Assembly: GCA_026399515.1 (NCBI GenBank)
Contig: JAPLQT010000117.1
Span: forward strand, 178,117 to 242,116
Source: Pseudomonadota bacterium
GTDB lineage: Bacteria > Pseudomonadota > Gammaproteobacteria > Burkholderiales > Rhodocyclaceae
Length of the DNA: 64,000 nt
Reading direction: 5' to 3'
Part shown: piece after piece, positions 49,774 through 56,799 of the stretch
Numbering within the stretch: position 1 is the stretch's first letter
Layout of the letters: every line of letters starts with the position of its first letter
Translations under genes and position numbers: made by a program
Notes under the pieces: model-generated
The model's input: the letters and a program-made list of their open reading frames with translations, nothing else
Databases searched by the model: none
Told to the model about the DNA's origin: nothing

Positions 49774-49785
49774 TATCTATAGATT
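49774..49785. promoter_or_regulatory. AATCTATAGATT-type site (11 of 12) next to the hydrolase fragment
   Basis: TATCTATAGATT, containing the perfect ATCTATAGAT palindrome, 6 bp before the first recognisable codon of the hydrolase fragment. The intact hydrolase has the same palindrome about 85 bp before its start. Confidence 0.5.
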
Positions 49786-49791
49786 TTGGCT

Positions 49792-50037
49792 TTCGCCAAC
49801 GCCAACGATGATTTCGCACGTATAGATAACATTCCAGTATCCCGCGCCTGGCAGGAAAAGACTGGGCATAGTGGAACCTAACGGGAACCCAACGGCGAAT
49901 CCTTCGGCAAGGTTGCCGTCGCTTGGTCGCGCTGGCAACTCAAGGGCGACAAGACTGCGGCGGAAATGTTCACTGGCGCCGACTGCGTGCTTTGCAAGCA
50001 GCCCGACTGGCACGTCAAGAAGAAGAACATCGAGTAG
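49792..50037 (+). pseudogene. Fragment of a second exported hydrolase (paralogue of the 39.4-kb gene)
   Basis: Translation from 49792 matches the C-terminal 81 codons of the hydrolase at 39448-40479: FANANDDFARID, SRAWQEKTGHSGT, REPNGESFGKVAVAW, WQLKGDKTAAEMFTGADC and DWHVKKKNIE. The Tyr codon after GHSGT is a TAA stop, and the rest of the gene, including the nucleophile region, is missing. It is therefore a dead remnant. The flanking palindrome at 49774 suggests that an internal deletion joined the promoter region to the 3' end. Confidence 0.88.
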
Positions 50038-50123
50038 CAAAACAATGCGCGTGAGACCGACGGTCTTGCGCGCTCAACCAACATTCTGGGTGAAAAGTTA
50101 TCAGCACCAGTCCGGTGCTGCGC

Positions 50124-50618
50124 CTAGACAACCTGGAATTCCGGGTCCTCAAGGTTGCTGCTGACCATCTTGAGCAGAAGCTCAAGCAGTTTCTTGCGCT
50201 CCGCGACGGTGAGTCCGCTCAGCACCTCGTCACTATGCTGCATGATACGGTCGCTCGCCTTGAGCCAAATCTGGCTACCGGTCTTGGTCAGCGACAGCGA
50301 CTTGTAGCGCCGATCAGCACCGAGTTCGATTCGCTTGACATAACCGCGTGTCACCAAGTCTTGAATCATGCCCGTCACTTGCGACTTGCGCATCAACAAG
50401 GCACGCGACAATTCATTCTGTGAAACGCCGTCATTGGCGTGAATCAAGCCCAACATGGCAATCTGGCCCCCGATAAAACCCAGGTCATTGATATATTCGC
50501 CGCTCCGGTGCTGTGTAAGGTTTCGCGCAACCCGGGTAAGGTAGCCGATATTACTTCCCAGGATTCCCAGCTTGAGTTGACGTTTCGTCGTGCCTTTTTG
50601 ATTTTCTTTGACAGTCAT
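50124..50618 (-). CDS. MarR-family transcriptional regulator 2
   Basis: A 164-residue MarR protein: GFIGGQIAMLGLIHANDGVS, recognition helix SRALLMRKSQVTGMIQDLVT and wing GYVKRIELGADRRYKSLSLT. It is not a close copy of MarR1. Start ATG 50618; the ribosome-binding site is weak. It stands at the right edge of the island, downstream of the hydrolase fragment and upstream of amt in the same direction, and may regulate the operon at 49.7 kb. Confidence 0.88.
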   Translation of the reverse strand: MTVKENQKGTTKRQLKLGILGSNIGYLTRVARNLTQHRSGEYINDLGFIGGQIAMLGLIHANDGVSQNELSRALLMRKSQVTGMIQDLVTRGYVKRIELGADRRYKSLSLTKTGSQIWLKASDRIMQHSDEVLSGLTVAERKKLLELLLKMVSSNLEDPEFQVV

Positions 50619-50696
50619 CTGTTTTAGCTCTAGTTAGGGCTCGTCCAGCGACATCTGGCGTCGAAACTGGCAATACGAATATCATTAATTCTAACA

Positions 50697-51899
50697 TCAC
50701 CACAGCGTCTCGCGCTCCGCAGACGACGTGATGTTATGGATGGACAGGTCAGCGCCGTTGAATTCCTCTTCCGGTTCGAGACGAATGCCTATGGTTTTCT
50801 TGAGCACTCCATAGACCGCGAAGCCTCCGCCCAGGGCGATCGCTATGCCCAAGCCGGTACCCAACAACTGGGACATCAGGCTCACGCCGCCCAGACCACC
50901 GAGTGCCTTGCTGCCAAAAATACCTGCGGCGATGCCTCCCCAGGCGCCACACAAGCCATGCAACGGCCAGACACCGAGGACGTCGTCGATCTTCCAGCGA
51001 TTTTGCGTCATGGTAAACATCCAGACGAACAAGCCGCCGGCCACGCCGCCGGTAATCAAGGCGCCGAGTGGGTGCATCATGTCGGACCCGGCGCAGATCG
51101 CCACCAATCCCGCCAGCGGACCGTTATGCACAAAGCCGGGGTCATTCTTGCCGGCGACCAGCGCCATCAACGTGCCGCCGACCATGGCCATCAAGGAATT
51201 CATCGCCACCAAGCCGGAAATCTTGTCCAGTGTCTGCGCACTCATGACATTGAACCCGAACCAACCGACAGTCAGCACCCATGCCCCCAAGGCCAGAAAC
51301 GGAATGCTCGAGGGCGGATGCGCGGATATGCCCCCGTCCTTGTGATAACGGCCGCGACGGGCGCCGAGCAACAGCACGGCGGCCAGACCGACCCAGCCGC
51401 CGACCGCATGCACCACCACCGAACCGGCGAAGTCGTGGAACTCCTCGCCAAAAGAAGATTTCAGCCAGGCTTGAATTCCATAAGCCTGATTCCAGGATAT
51501 CCCTTCAAATATTGGATAGATGAAACCGACCAGCAGAAAGGTCGCCGCGAGTTGCGGATAGAACCTGGCCCGCTCGGCGATACCACCTGAAACAATGGCG
51601 GGAATGGCTGCGGCGAAAGTAAGCAGGAAGAAAAACTTGACCAGTTCGTAACCATTTTTCTGTGCCAGCGTTTCCGCGCCGGCGAAGAAATTCACGCCAT
51701 AGGCAATGCTGTAACCGATGAAGAAATAGGCCAGGGTCGATACCGAGAAATCGACCAGGATTTTCACCAGCGCGTTGATCTGGTTTTTCTTGCGGACTGT
51801 GCCGAGTTCGAGGAAAGCAAAACCGGCATGCATCGCCAGGATCATGATGGCACCCAGCAATATGAACAAAACATCGCTGGCGTTTTTTAGATTCTCCAA
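50697..51899 (-). CDS. amt: Ammonium transporter
   Basis: A 400-residue Amt/Mep channel with eleven membrane segments and no cleavable signal. The pore residues are visible: the Asp and first His in FHDFAGSVVVHAVGGWVG and the second His in GVWPLHGLCGAWGG, plus the N-terminal FLELGTVRKKN. The cytoplasmic tail is about 30 residues. ATG 51899 has GGGAG at 7 nt. There is no glnK next to it. A sigma-54 promoter and two NtrC-like sites precede it, so expression under nitrogen limitation is expected. Confidence 0.95.
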   Translation of the reverse strand: MENLKNASDVLFILLGAIMILAMHAGFAFLELGTVRKKNQINALVKILVDFSVSTLAYFFIGYSIAYGVNFFAGAETLAQKNGYELVKFFFLLTFAAAIPAIVSGGIAERARFYPQLAATFLLVGFIYPIFEGISWNQAYGIQAWLKSSFGEEFHDFAGSVVVHAVGGWVGLAAVLLLGARRGRYHKDGGISAHPPSSIPFLALGAWVLTVGWFGFNVMSAQTLDKISGLVAMNSLMAMVGGTLMALVAGKNDPGFVHNGPLAGLVAICAGSDMMHPLGALITGGVAGGLFVWMFTMTQNRWKIDDVLGVWPLHGLCGAWGGIAAGIFGSKALGGLGGVSLMSQLLGTGLGIAIALGGGFAVYGVLKKTIGIRLEPEEEFNGADLSIHNITSSAERETLW

Positions 51900-51933
51900 T
51901 TTGGGGCTCCCGTTGCACTAATCGGTGGCATAC

Positions 51934-51949
51934 AGCAAGTAGTATTCCA
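51934..51949 (-). promoter_or_regulatory. Sigma-54 (RpoN) promoter of amt
   Basis: On the minus strand TGGAATACTACTTGCT matches the -24/-12 consensus with GG and GC ten bases apart. The predicted transcription start is near 51923, about 24 nt before the amt start codon. Confidence 0.75.
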
Positions 51950-52044
51950 GATTAAGCTTTCACTTAAAATCTAGTACCTTAGCCACTATACAAATAGCAT
52001 AATTGAAATTTACGCACAGTAACAGGGCATTGTTCGCTCTTAAC

Positions 52045-52059
52045 GCACCTAATATGTGC
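52045..52059. promoter_or_regulatory. NtrC-binding site candidate 1 (GCAC-N7-GTGC)
   Basis: GCACCTAATATGTGC matches the NtrC dyad GCAC-N7-GTGC perfectly in both arms. It lies about 105 bp upstream of the sigma-54 promoter, a normal enhancer distance. Confidence 0.7.
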
Positions 52060-52105
52060 ATTTTGGGATTGACTGTACATGCCGTCCCGGGAATCAGGAT
52101 ATGTT

Positions 52106-52120
52106 GCACCAGTATAGTGA
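52106..52120. promoter_or_regulatory. NtrC-binding site candidate 2 (one arm mismatch)
   Basis: GCACCAGTATAGTGA has the same spacing as site 1 with a single mismatch in the second arm. Two sites 61 bp apart would suit cooperative NtrC binding. Confidence 0.5.
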
Positions 52121-52248
52121 TAAGTGGCAGCTAACCTCAACCACCAAGCGAATATCCTGCGGTGGCGCAACAAGAGCACGCCGCATGATTCTGATAAAGT
52201 TCGCCATTCGCGATGGTTCGCAAGCGCACTCTTTAGAAGATAGACACG

Positions 52249-53304
52249 ATGACAGATCTTGACCGCTTTCTTAGCCGCGCAGAGGCGCTTCTGGCACGCA
52301 TCGAAGCCCTGCTGCCGGCACCCAGCCAGCCACCCGATTGGCGTTCGGCGGTGGCTTTCCGCTGGCTCAAGCGCAACGGGCGCGGCCGGCTACAAGCGGT
52401 GATCAAGCCACATCGCATTCGTCTCAAGGATTTGTGCGGCATCGAAGAACAGAAGCGGCGCATCGAACAGAATACCCGCCAGTTCATCGCCGGCAAGAGT
52501 GCCAACAACGTCCTGCTCACTGGTGCCCGCGGCACCGGCAAGTCTTCGTTGGTGAAAGGCATCCTCAATCGATATTCAGCAAAGGGACTGCGCCTCATCG
52601 AGGTGGACAAGCACGACCTGATCGACCTGCCCGAGATTGTCGACCTCATTTCTGACCGGCCGGAACGTTTCATCATCTTCTGCGACGACCTCTCCTTCGA
52701 GGCCAGCGAGCCAGGCTACAAGGCGCTGAAGAGCGTACTGGACGGCTCCATCGCCGGCATGCCGGAGAACCTGCTGCTTTATGCCACCTCCAACCGGCGT
52801 CACCTGATGCCGGAATATATGGACGAGAACCTGGAGGCCAAGCACAAGGACGGAGAAATTCATCCCGGTGAAACAGTTGAGGAAAAGATTTCGTTATCCG
52901 AACGCTTCGGTCTCTGGCTGTCGTTCTACCCTTTCGATCAGGACCACTATCTCGCCATCTGCGAGCACTGGCTACGGGAGTTCGGCGTGACGGCCGAGCA
53001 GGCAGAAATGGCGCGCAGCGAAGCCTTGCAATGGACGATCATGCGAGGATCGCGAAGTGGCCGCGTCGCTTGGCAATTCGCCCGTGACTACGCCCCGAGG
53101 GTCGTCCCGTCCCGGGACGACTCGAAGGAAGTCCCCTCGGGGGATGCCCCCCGAGTAATTCCCGCAGGGAACTGCCCGGGGGAAACGGCCTTGGGCCGCG
53201 CCCCGAAGGTAGTCCCCACCGGGGATGCCCCGAAGAAGATGGCACCGAAACGCACCGTGAAACGGGCCGACATACCCATCGCCATCAAACGCAAACCATC
53301 TTGA
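52249..53304 (+). CDS. DUF815-family AAA+ ATPase with repeat-rich C-terminal tail
   Basis: A 351-residue P-loop ATPase. Walker A is LLTGARGTGKSSLVKGIL (about residues 89-97), Walker B is RFIIFCDDLSF, and the sensor segment is LLLYATSNRRHLMPEYM. The N-terminal ~75 residues are a helical region (DWRSAVAFRWLKRNGRGRLQ). After residue ~285 the sequence leaves the family and becomes an imperfect repeat of A-P-(R/K)-V-V-P-x-G-D units to a Lys/Arg-rich end. Function in the family is unknown. It overlaps the Nudix/ThiE gene by 4 bp (TTGA). Confidence 0.88.
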   Translation: MTDLDRFLSRAEALLARIEALLPAPSQPPDWRSAVAFRWLKRNGRGRLQAVIKPHRIRLKDLCGIEEQKRRIEQNTRQFIAGKSANNVLLTGARGTGKSSLVKGILNRYSAKGLRLIEVDKHDLIDLPEIVDLISDRPERFIIFCDDLSFEASEPGYKALKSVLDGSIAGMPENLLLYATSNRRHLMPEYMDENLEAKHKDGEIHPGETVEEKISLSERFGLWLSFYPFDQDHYLAICEHWLREFGVTAEQAEMARSEALQWTIMRGSRSGRVAWQFARDYAPRVVPSRDDSKEVPSGDAPRVIPAGNCPGETALGRAPKVVPTGDAPKKMAPKRTVKRADIPIAIKRKPS

Positions 53305-54236
53305 AGAGAATCGTTGAAGTCGCCGCCGCCGTCATAATCCGCGACGACGGGGCTTTCCTGCTCGGCCGCCGCCCCCCCGGCGGCGTTTACGCGGGTTTTT
53401 GGGAATTCCCGGGAGGAAAGGTCGAGGCGGGTGAAACGCCTGCTCAAGCCTTGTCACGCGAATTGCAAGAAGAACTCGGCATCAATGTCGAATCGGCTTA
53501 CCCGTGGATCGTCCGCGAATTCATCTATGAGCATGCCCATGTGCGTCTGCATTTTTTTCGTGTGCGGCGCTGGTCGGGAGAATTGCGCGATCTTCAGCAT
53601 GATGCGCTCGCGTGGCAGTCTGTCGGCAACGTGAGCGTCACACCACTGCTGCCTGCCAATGCGCCGGTGCTGGCGGCACTGGCCCTGCCGGATTTCTACG
53701 CCATCACTCATGCCGCCAAAGTCGGCATCGATGCCCAACTTACCGCACTGGCTCGGGCGCTCGATCAAGGGCTGCGCCTGGTGCAATTGCGGGAATCTGA
53801 ATTGCCCGGCTTACGCAAAGCGGCTTTCATCCATGCCGCCGTGGACCTCTGCCATCGATCTGAAGCCCGCGTGCTGATCAACGGCGATGTGGCTCTAGCT
53901 AACGACTGTCATGCCGATGGTGTCCATCTGACAGCGGCGCATATGATGCAACTGGAATCAAGACCCGATATTCCGCTGGTTGCCGCCTCCTGTCATAACG
54001 CGCAGGAACTGGCGCAAGCGGCACATTTGGGCCTGGATTTCGTCGTGGTCGGACCGATCAAGGAAACAGCCAGCCATCCCGGCCGTCCGGGCCTGGGCTG
54101 GAACACCCTTGCGGCAATGATTGCGGAGTATCCGCTGCCGGTTTATGCGCTTGGGGGATTGGCGCGAACTGATATGCAGGAAGCATGGCGTGCCGGCGCC
54201 CACGGCATCGCCGCCATACGCGCCGCTTGGGAGTAG
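53301..54236 (+). CDS. Nudix hydrolase (MutT-like) fused to a thiamine-phosphate synthase-like domain
   Basis: A 311-residue fusion. The N-terminal half is MutT-like with the Nudix box GGKVEAGETPAQALSRELQE followed by ELGI (fits GX5EX7REUXEEXGU), and would clean oxidised nucleotides such as 8-oxo-dGTP. The second half (from PDFYAITHAA) is a ThiE/TenI-type barrel with LVQLRESEL, VLINGDVALA, DGVHLTAAHM, VAASCHNAQE and VVVGPIKETASHPGRPGLGW. Many beta- and gammaproteobacteria carry this fusion beside zapD/yacG. The start is TTG 53301, overlapping the DUF815 stop. Whether the ThiE part makes thiamine phosphate is doubtful in this family. Confidence 0.92.
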   Translation: MKRIVEVAAAVIIRDDGAFLLGRRPPGGVYAGFWEFPGGKVEAGETPAQALSRELQEELGINVESAYPWIVREFIYEHAHVRLHFFRVRRWSGELRDLQHDALAWQSVGNVSVTPLLPANAPVLAALALPDFYAITHAAKVGIDAQLTALARALDQGLRLVQLRESELPGLRKAAFIHAAVDLCHRSEARVLINGDVALANDCHADGVHLTAAHMMQLESRPDIPLVAASCHNAQELAQAAHLGLDFVVVGPIKETASHPGRPGLGWNTLAAMIAEYPLPVYALGGLARTDMQEAWRAGAHGIAAIRAAWE

Positions 54237-54240
54237 TGAA

Positions 54241-54435
54241 TTAATCCGGCACGGTTTCGTCGGGTGCCTGGGGCTGCACCGGAATACTATATTCCTCAGC
54301 CGCCCAGGCGCCCAGGTCGATCGCTTTGCAACGCTTGGAGCAGAATGGGCGGTAGCGGTTTTCGGCGACCCATGCCACCGCCTTGTTGCAAGTCGGACAG
54401 CTAACCGTAGGCTGAACCTGGGTTGGTGAAACCAC
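54241..54435 (-). CDS. yacG: DNA gyrase inhibitor YacG (zinc-binding)
   Basis: A 64-residue zinc protein. Four cysteines in the pattern C-P-T-C (near residues 13-16) and [19 protein letters not shown] are diagnostic of YacG, which binds GyrB and inhibits gyrase. The start is GTG 54435, just after zapD on the same strand (4-bp gap). Confidence 0.93.
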   Translation of the reverse strand: MVSPTQVQPTVSCPTCNKAVAWVAENRYRPFCSKRCKAIDLGAWAAEEYSIPVQPQAPDETVPD

Positions 54436-54439
54436 GGAC

Positions 54440-55195
54440 TTACAGGTTGCAGAAGGTCAACTCGAAGGAAATATCCACTTCCGCGGGGCGCGGGCGCAGA
54501 TCTCCGTCGGGCGCGGTGAAACGTATATTCAGGGCGTATTTGTTGGCGCTGATTTCCGGGATGTAGGGATCGCTGCGATGCACCCGCAAGCGCAGCATCT
54601 GCGCGGTGCGCCCGGCGAGCATCAACTGGAAAACCCCTTGAGCGGCGAGCTGCGTTTCCGGCCGGCCCGAAGCCCGCAATAGGCGCAGCACGATCGTCAA
54701 TCCGGCGCGGATGGGAAGTATCGGTTCCAGCCATCCGCTCAAGCCCGCGCGGCGCTGCTCGGGATCGCGATGCAACCAGTAGTGGTAGGCGGGCAAGTCG
54801 AACTCGCAGACGCCCCCGGGAATCGCGGCCCGGTTCTTGATCGACATCAGCCAGTCGTTCTCGCGCAGATATTGGCCGATCTTTCCTTGCATGGCAAGCA
54901 ACTGGACGCTAGCCTGCTCGATTTCGTAGAGCGCTCCGAACAAGGCTTCTTCCGAAATCTCGGGATTATTGCGGAAGGACAACAAGGTCTGTCGCTGGCG
55001 CTCGAGCTCCTGCACCAGGTCGAACTTCAAGTCGGCCCGGCCGGCAACTTCGAGAATCTCGAAGAGCATCATCAAGGCGACATGATGATCTTCCTGAGCA
55101 TCGGCGGCGACGAAATGCAGTGCCTTATCGAACAGGTCCTCAAGACGCAGCAGCGTTCGAATGCGCTCGTTCAGAGGATATTCGTAATTGATCAC
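54440..55195 (-). CDS. zapD: Cell division protein ZapD
   Basis: A 251-residue FtsZ-bundling protein. The N-terminus [20 protein letters not shown] is characteristic and decides the GTG at 55195; the frame extends to a TTG at 55252 overlapping the coaE stop, but that part is not conserved. Further family features are [32 protein letters not shown] and the C-terminal beta domain ending [11 protein letters not shown]. It lies in coaE-zapD-yacG order. Confidence 0.92.
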   Translation of the reverse strand: MINYEYPLNERIRTLLRLEDLFDKALHFVAADAQEDHHVALMMLFEILEVAGRADLKFDLVQELERQRQTLLSFRNNPEISEEALFGALYEIEQASVQLLAMQGKIGQYLRENDWLMSIKNRAAIPGGVCEFDLPAYHYWLHRDPEQRRAGLSGWLEPILPIRAGLTIVLRLLRASGRPETQLAAQGVFQLMLAGRTAQMLRLRVHRSDPYIPEISANKYALNIRFTAPDGDLRPRPAEVDISFELTFCNL

Positions 55196-55248
55196 ACGGC
55201 CGCCATTTGGGTTAACTCCCGCGATTCTGACGGATTCGTGCGCAAATC

Positions 55249-55884
55249 TCAACCTGTCAGCGGATTTTTTGCCGCTAGTATCAGATATTTCCGGTGCAAT
55301 TCGGTGACCCGTGCCTGCAATCCGGAAATGTCCCCGTCATTATTCAGGGTATCGTCGGCTGCCGCAAGCCGTTCGGCACGCGTTGCCTGGGTAGCCATGA
55401 TGCGCAGAATTTCCTCCCGCGCCAAGCCGTTGCGGGCCATGACGCGGGCAATTTGGGTGCTTTCGGCACAATCGACGACGGCGACTCGGGACACCCGGTT
55501 GCGGTAAGTTCCTGACTCGACCAGCAGCGGAACCACTAGCACCGCATAGGGCGCTCCTAGAGCCAGATCGCGATCGCAGCGAAGTTGGCTCTCGTCGCGA
55601 ATCAGCGGGTGCAATATGGACTCCAGCCGGACTTTTGCGGCGGCATCGCTAAACACCAGGCGACGCATGGCGGCACGGTCAAGCGCCCCGTTTTCGGCGA
55701 TAACCACGGCCCCGAAAGCGCCATGAATTGCCGCCATCGCCGCGCCGCCTGGCGCGGTGAGTTCATGAGCGACGACATCGGTGTCGACCACTGCTGCTCC
55801 AAGTTCGCCAAAGAATGCCGCCGCCGCGCTCTTGCCGCTGCCGATGCCACCGGTAAGGCCAACGATGAAGTTGGACCCTGCCAT
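55249..55884 (-). CDS. coaE: Dephospho-CoA kinase CoaE
   Basis: A 211-residue P-loop kinase for the last step of CoA synthesis. GLTGGIGSGKSAAAAFFGE is the ATP site, VVDTDVVAHELT the DxD motif with substrate contacts, and ILHPLIRDE plus VVPLLVES are family hallmarks. It is 2 bp downstream of the SPOR gene and leads the conserved cluster to yacG. CoaX, an earlier CoA enzyme, is encoded 3 kb away. Confidence 0.95.
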   Translation of the reverse strand: MAGSNFIVGLTGGIGSGKSAAAAFFGELGAAVVDTDVVAHELTAPGGAAMAAIHGAFGAVVIAENGALDRAAMRRLVFSDAAAKVRLESILHPLIRDESQLRCDRDLALGAPYAVLVVPLLVESGTYRNRVSRVAVVDCAESTQIARVMARNGLAREEILRIMATQATRAERLAAADDTLNNDGDISGLQARVTELHRKYLILAAKNPLTG

Positions 55885-55886
55885 GT

Positions 55887-56531
55887 TTATCGCCCGTTAG
55901 GGCAATCACCAATCTTGGCCGCCCCTTGGCCAGTGAGCAGTTCCGCCAATTGCTTGGCCAGCAGGTCGGCGGGGCCGCGTACCTCCAGTCGCGCCTTGTC
56001 GAACGGGTTTTCCCGCACCTGCACTTTGGCCGTCCTGACATTGCGCTTCGCCAGTTCCCGCAGATATTCGTTGGCGGCGAGCTCGGTATTGAAGACACCC
56101 AGCAGGATGGCGAACTGGTCGGGACCTTCCTCAGTTATCAACGAGAAATCGGCAATGTCCCGTTTCTTCAATTCGGCCATCTTCTTATCCGCGGCGGCCC
56201 TGTTGGCCAACGGGGAAATAAGTACCCGGTAAATATTCTTCGGGGTTTCGTTCAATTTGACGGACAAACGCAGTTCGGGCTGCCTGGCTTGCGCCACCAG
56301 TCGCTGGGCCTCGCCCAGCGCAAGACCGCTCACAGAGCGGCAGTTCTGTTCCGTCTGGGCTGGCGCGGGGGAAGAGGTCCCGATACCGACTACGCGCAAT
56401 TTCTCCGGCGCCAGCTGGTTGCCGAGCCGCTGCGGCTCACGGCCGTCCGCGACCGCGCCGAAATAGCCCTGGCTCCAGGCAAAAAACAGCAGATTGACCA
56501 GGATCAGAAGAAAGAAGAACGTACGAGCCAT
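55887..56531 (-). CDS. SPOR-domain protein with an N-terminal membrane anchor
   Basis: A 214-residue protein: N-terminal transmembrane helix (TFFFLLILVNLLFFAWSQGYF), a linker, a CRSVSGLALGEAQRLVAQ segment, and a C-terminal SPOR-like fold (YRVLISPLANRAAADKKMAELK, FAILLGVFNTELAANEYLRELA) that in the family binds denuded septal peptidoglycan. In related bacteria it follows coaX; here trpB2 and an inverted-repeat element separate them. The start codon abuts the element, whose end provides AGG at 5 nt as the only ribosome-binding candidate. Confidence 0.85.
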   Translation of the reverse strand: MARTFFFLLILVNLLFFAWSQGYFGAVADGREPQRLGNQLAPEKLRVVGIGTSSPAPAQTEQNCRSVSGLALGEAQRLVAQARQPELRLSVKLNETPKNIYRVLISPLANRAAADKKMAELKKRDIADFSLITEEGPDQFAILLGVFNTELAANEYLRELAKRNVRTAKVQVRENPFDKARLEVRGPADLLAKQLAELLTGQGAAKIGDCPNGR

Positions 56532-56533
56532 AA

Positions 56534-56799
56534 GAGCCTATCCGTGAATAATCCAGCCCTGCGTTGCAGCGCATCCGCGATGGATGCAACGCGCGAGCCG
56601 CCGCCCAATGTACATCATTGGGCAAGGTTCGCAACGCCGCAGACGCGCGGATTCGCTGCAACCCTCCGGGTCAAGGCCGATTTGAGCGCATCCCTTTGGC
56701 GCAAGCCGCTTGCGGTGATGACACCGCGGCGCGTCTTGCTTCGCGGGCTGCATCACAAATCGACCATGGCGCAGGGCTGGATTATCCACGGATAGGCTC
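56534..56799. mobile_element. 266-bp MITE-like element with 30-bp terminal inverted repeats
   Basis: Left end 56534-56563 (gagcctatccgtgaataatc... inward) and right end 56770-56799 are inverted copies matching at 29 of 30 bases. The interior has no transposase, only an 8-bp-stem palindrome GCCCAATG...CATTGGGC near 56606-56626 and open frames without family features. No target-site duplication is obvious. The right end supplies the final codons and TAA of trpB2 and the left end the ribosome-binding region of the SPOR gene. Confidence 0.75.

Larger units (their letters stand above)
51900..52248. promoter_or_regulatory. Divergent control region between amt and the DUF815 gene
   Basis: 349 bp without a gene. 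It contains the sigma-54 promoter (51934-51949) and two NtrC-type inverted repeats (52045-52059 and 52106-52120), all placed for control of amt. No clear promoter for the DUF815 gene was identified. Confidence 0.7.

Noticed and set aside
49777-50040. 87-codon minus-strand frame over the hydrolase fragment
   Set aside because: It is the antisense of the recognisable hydrolase remnant.
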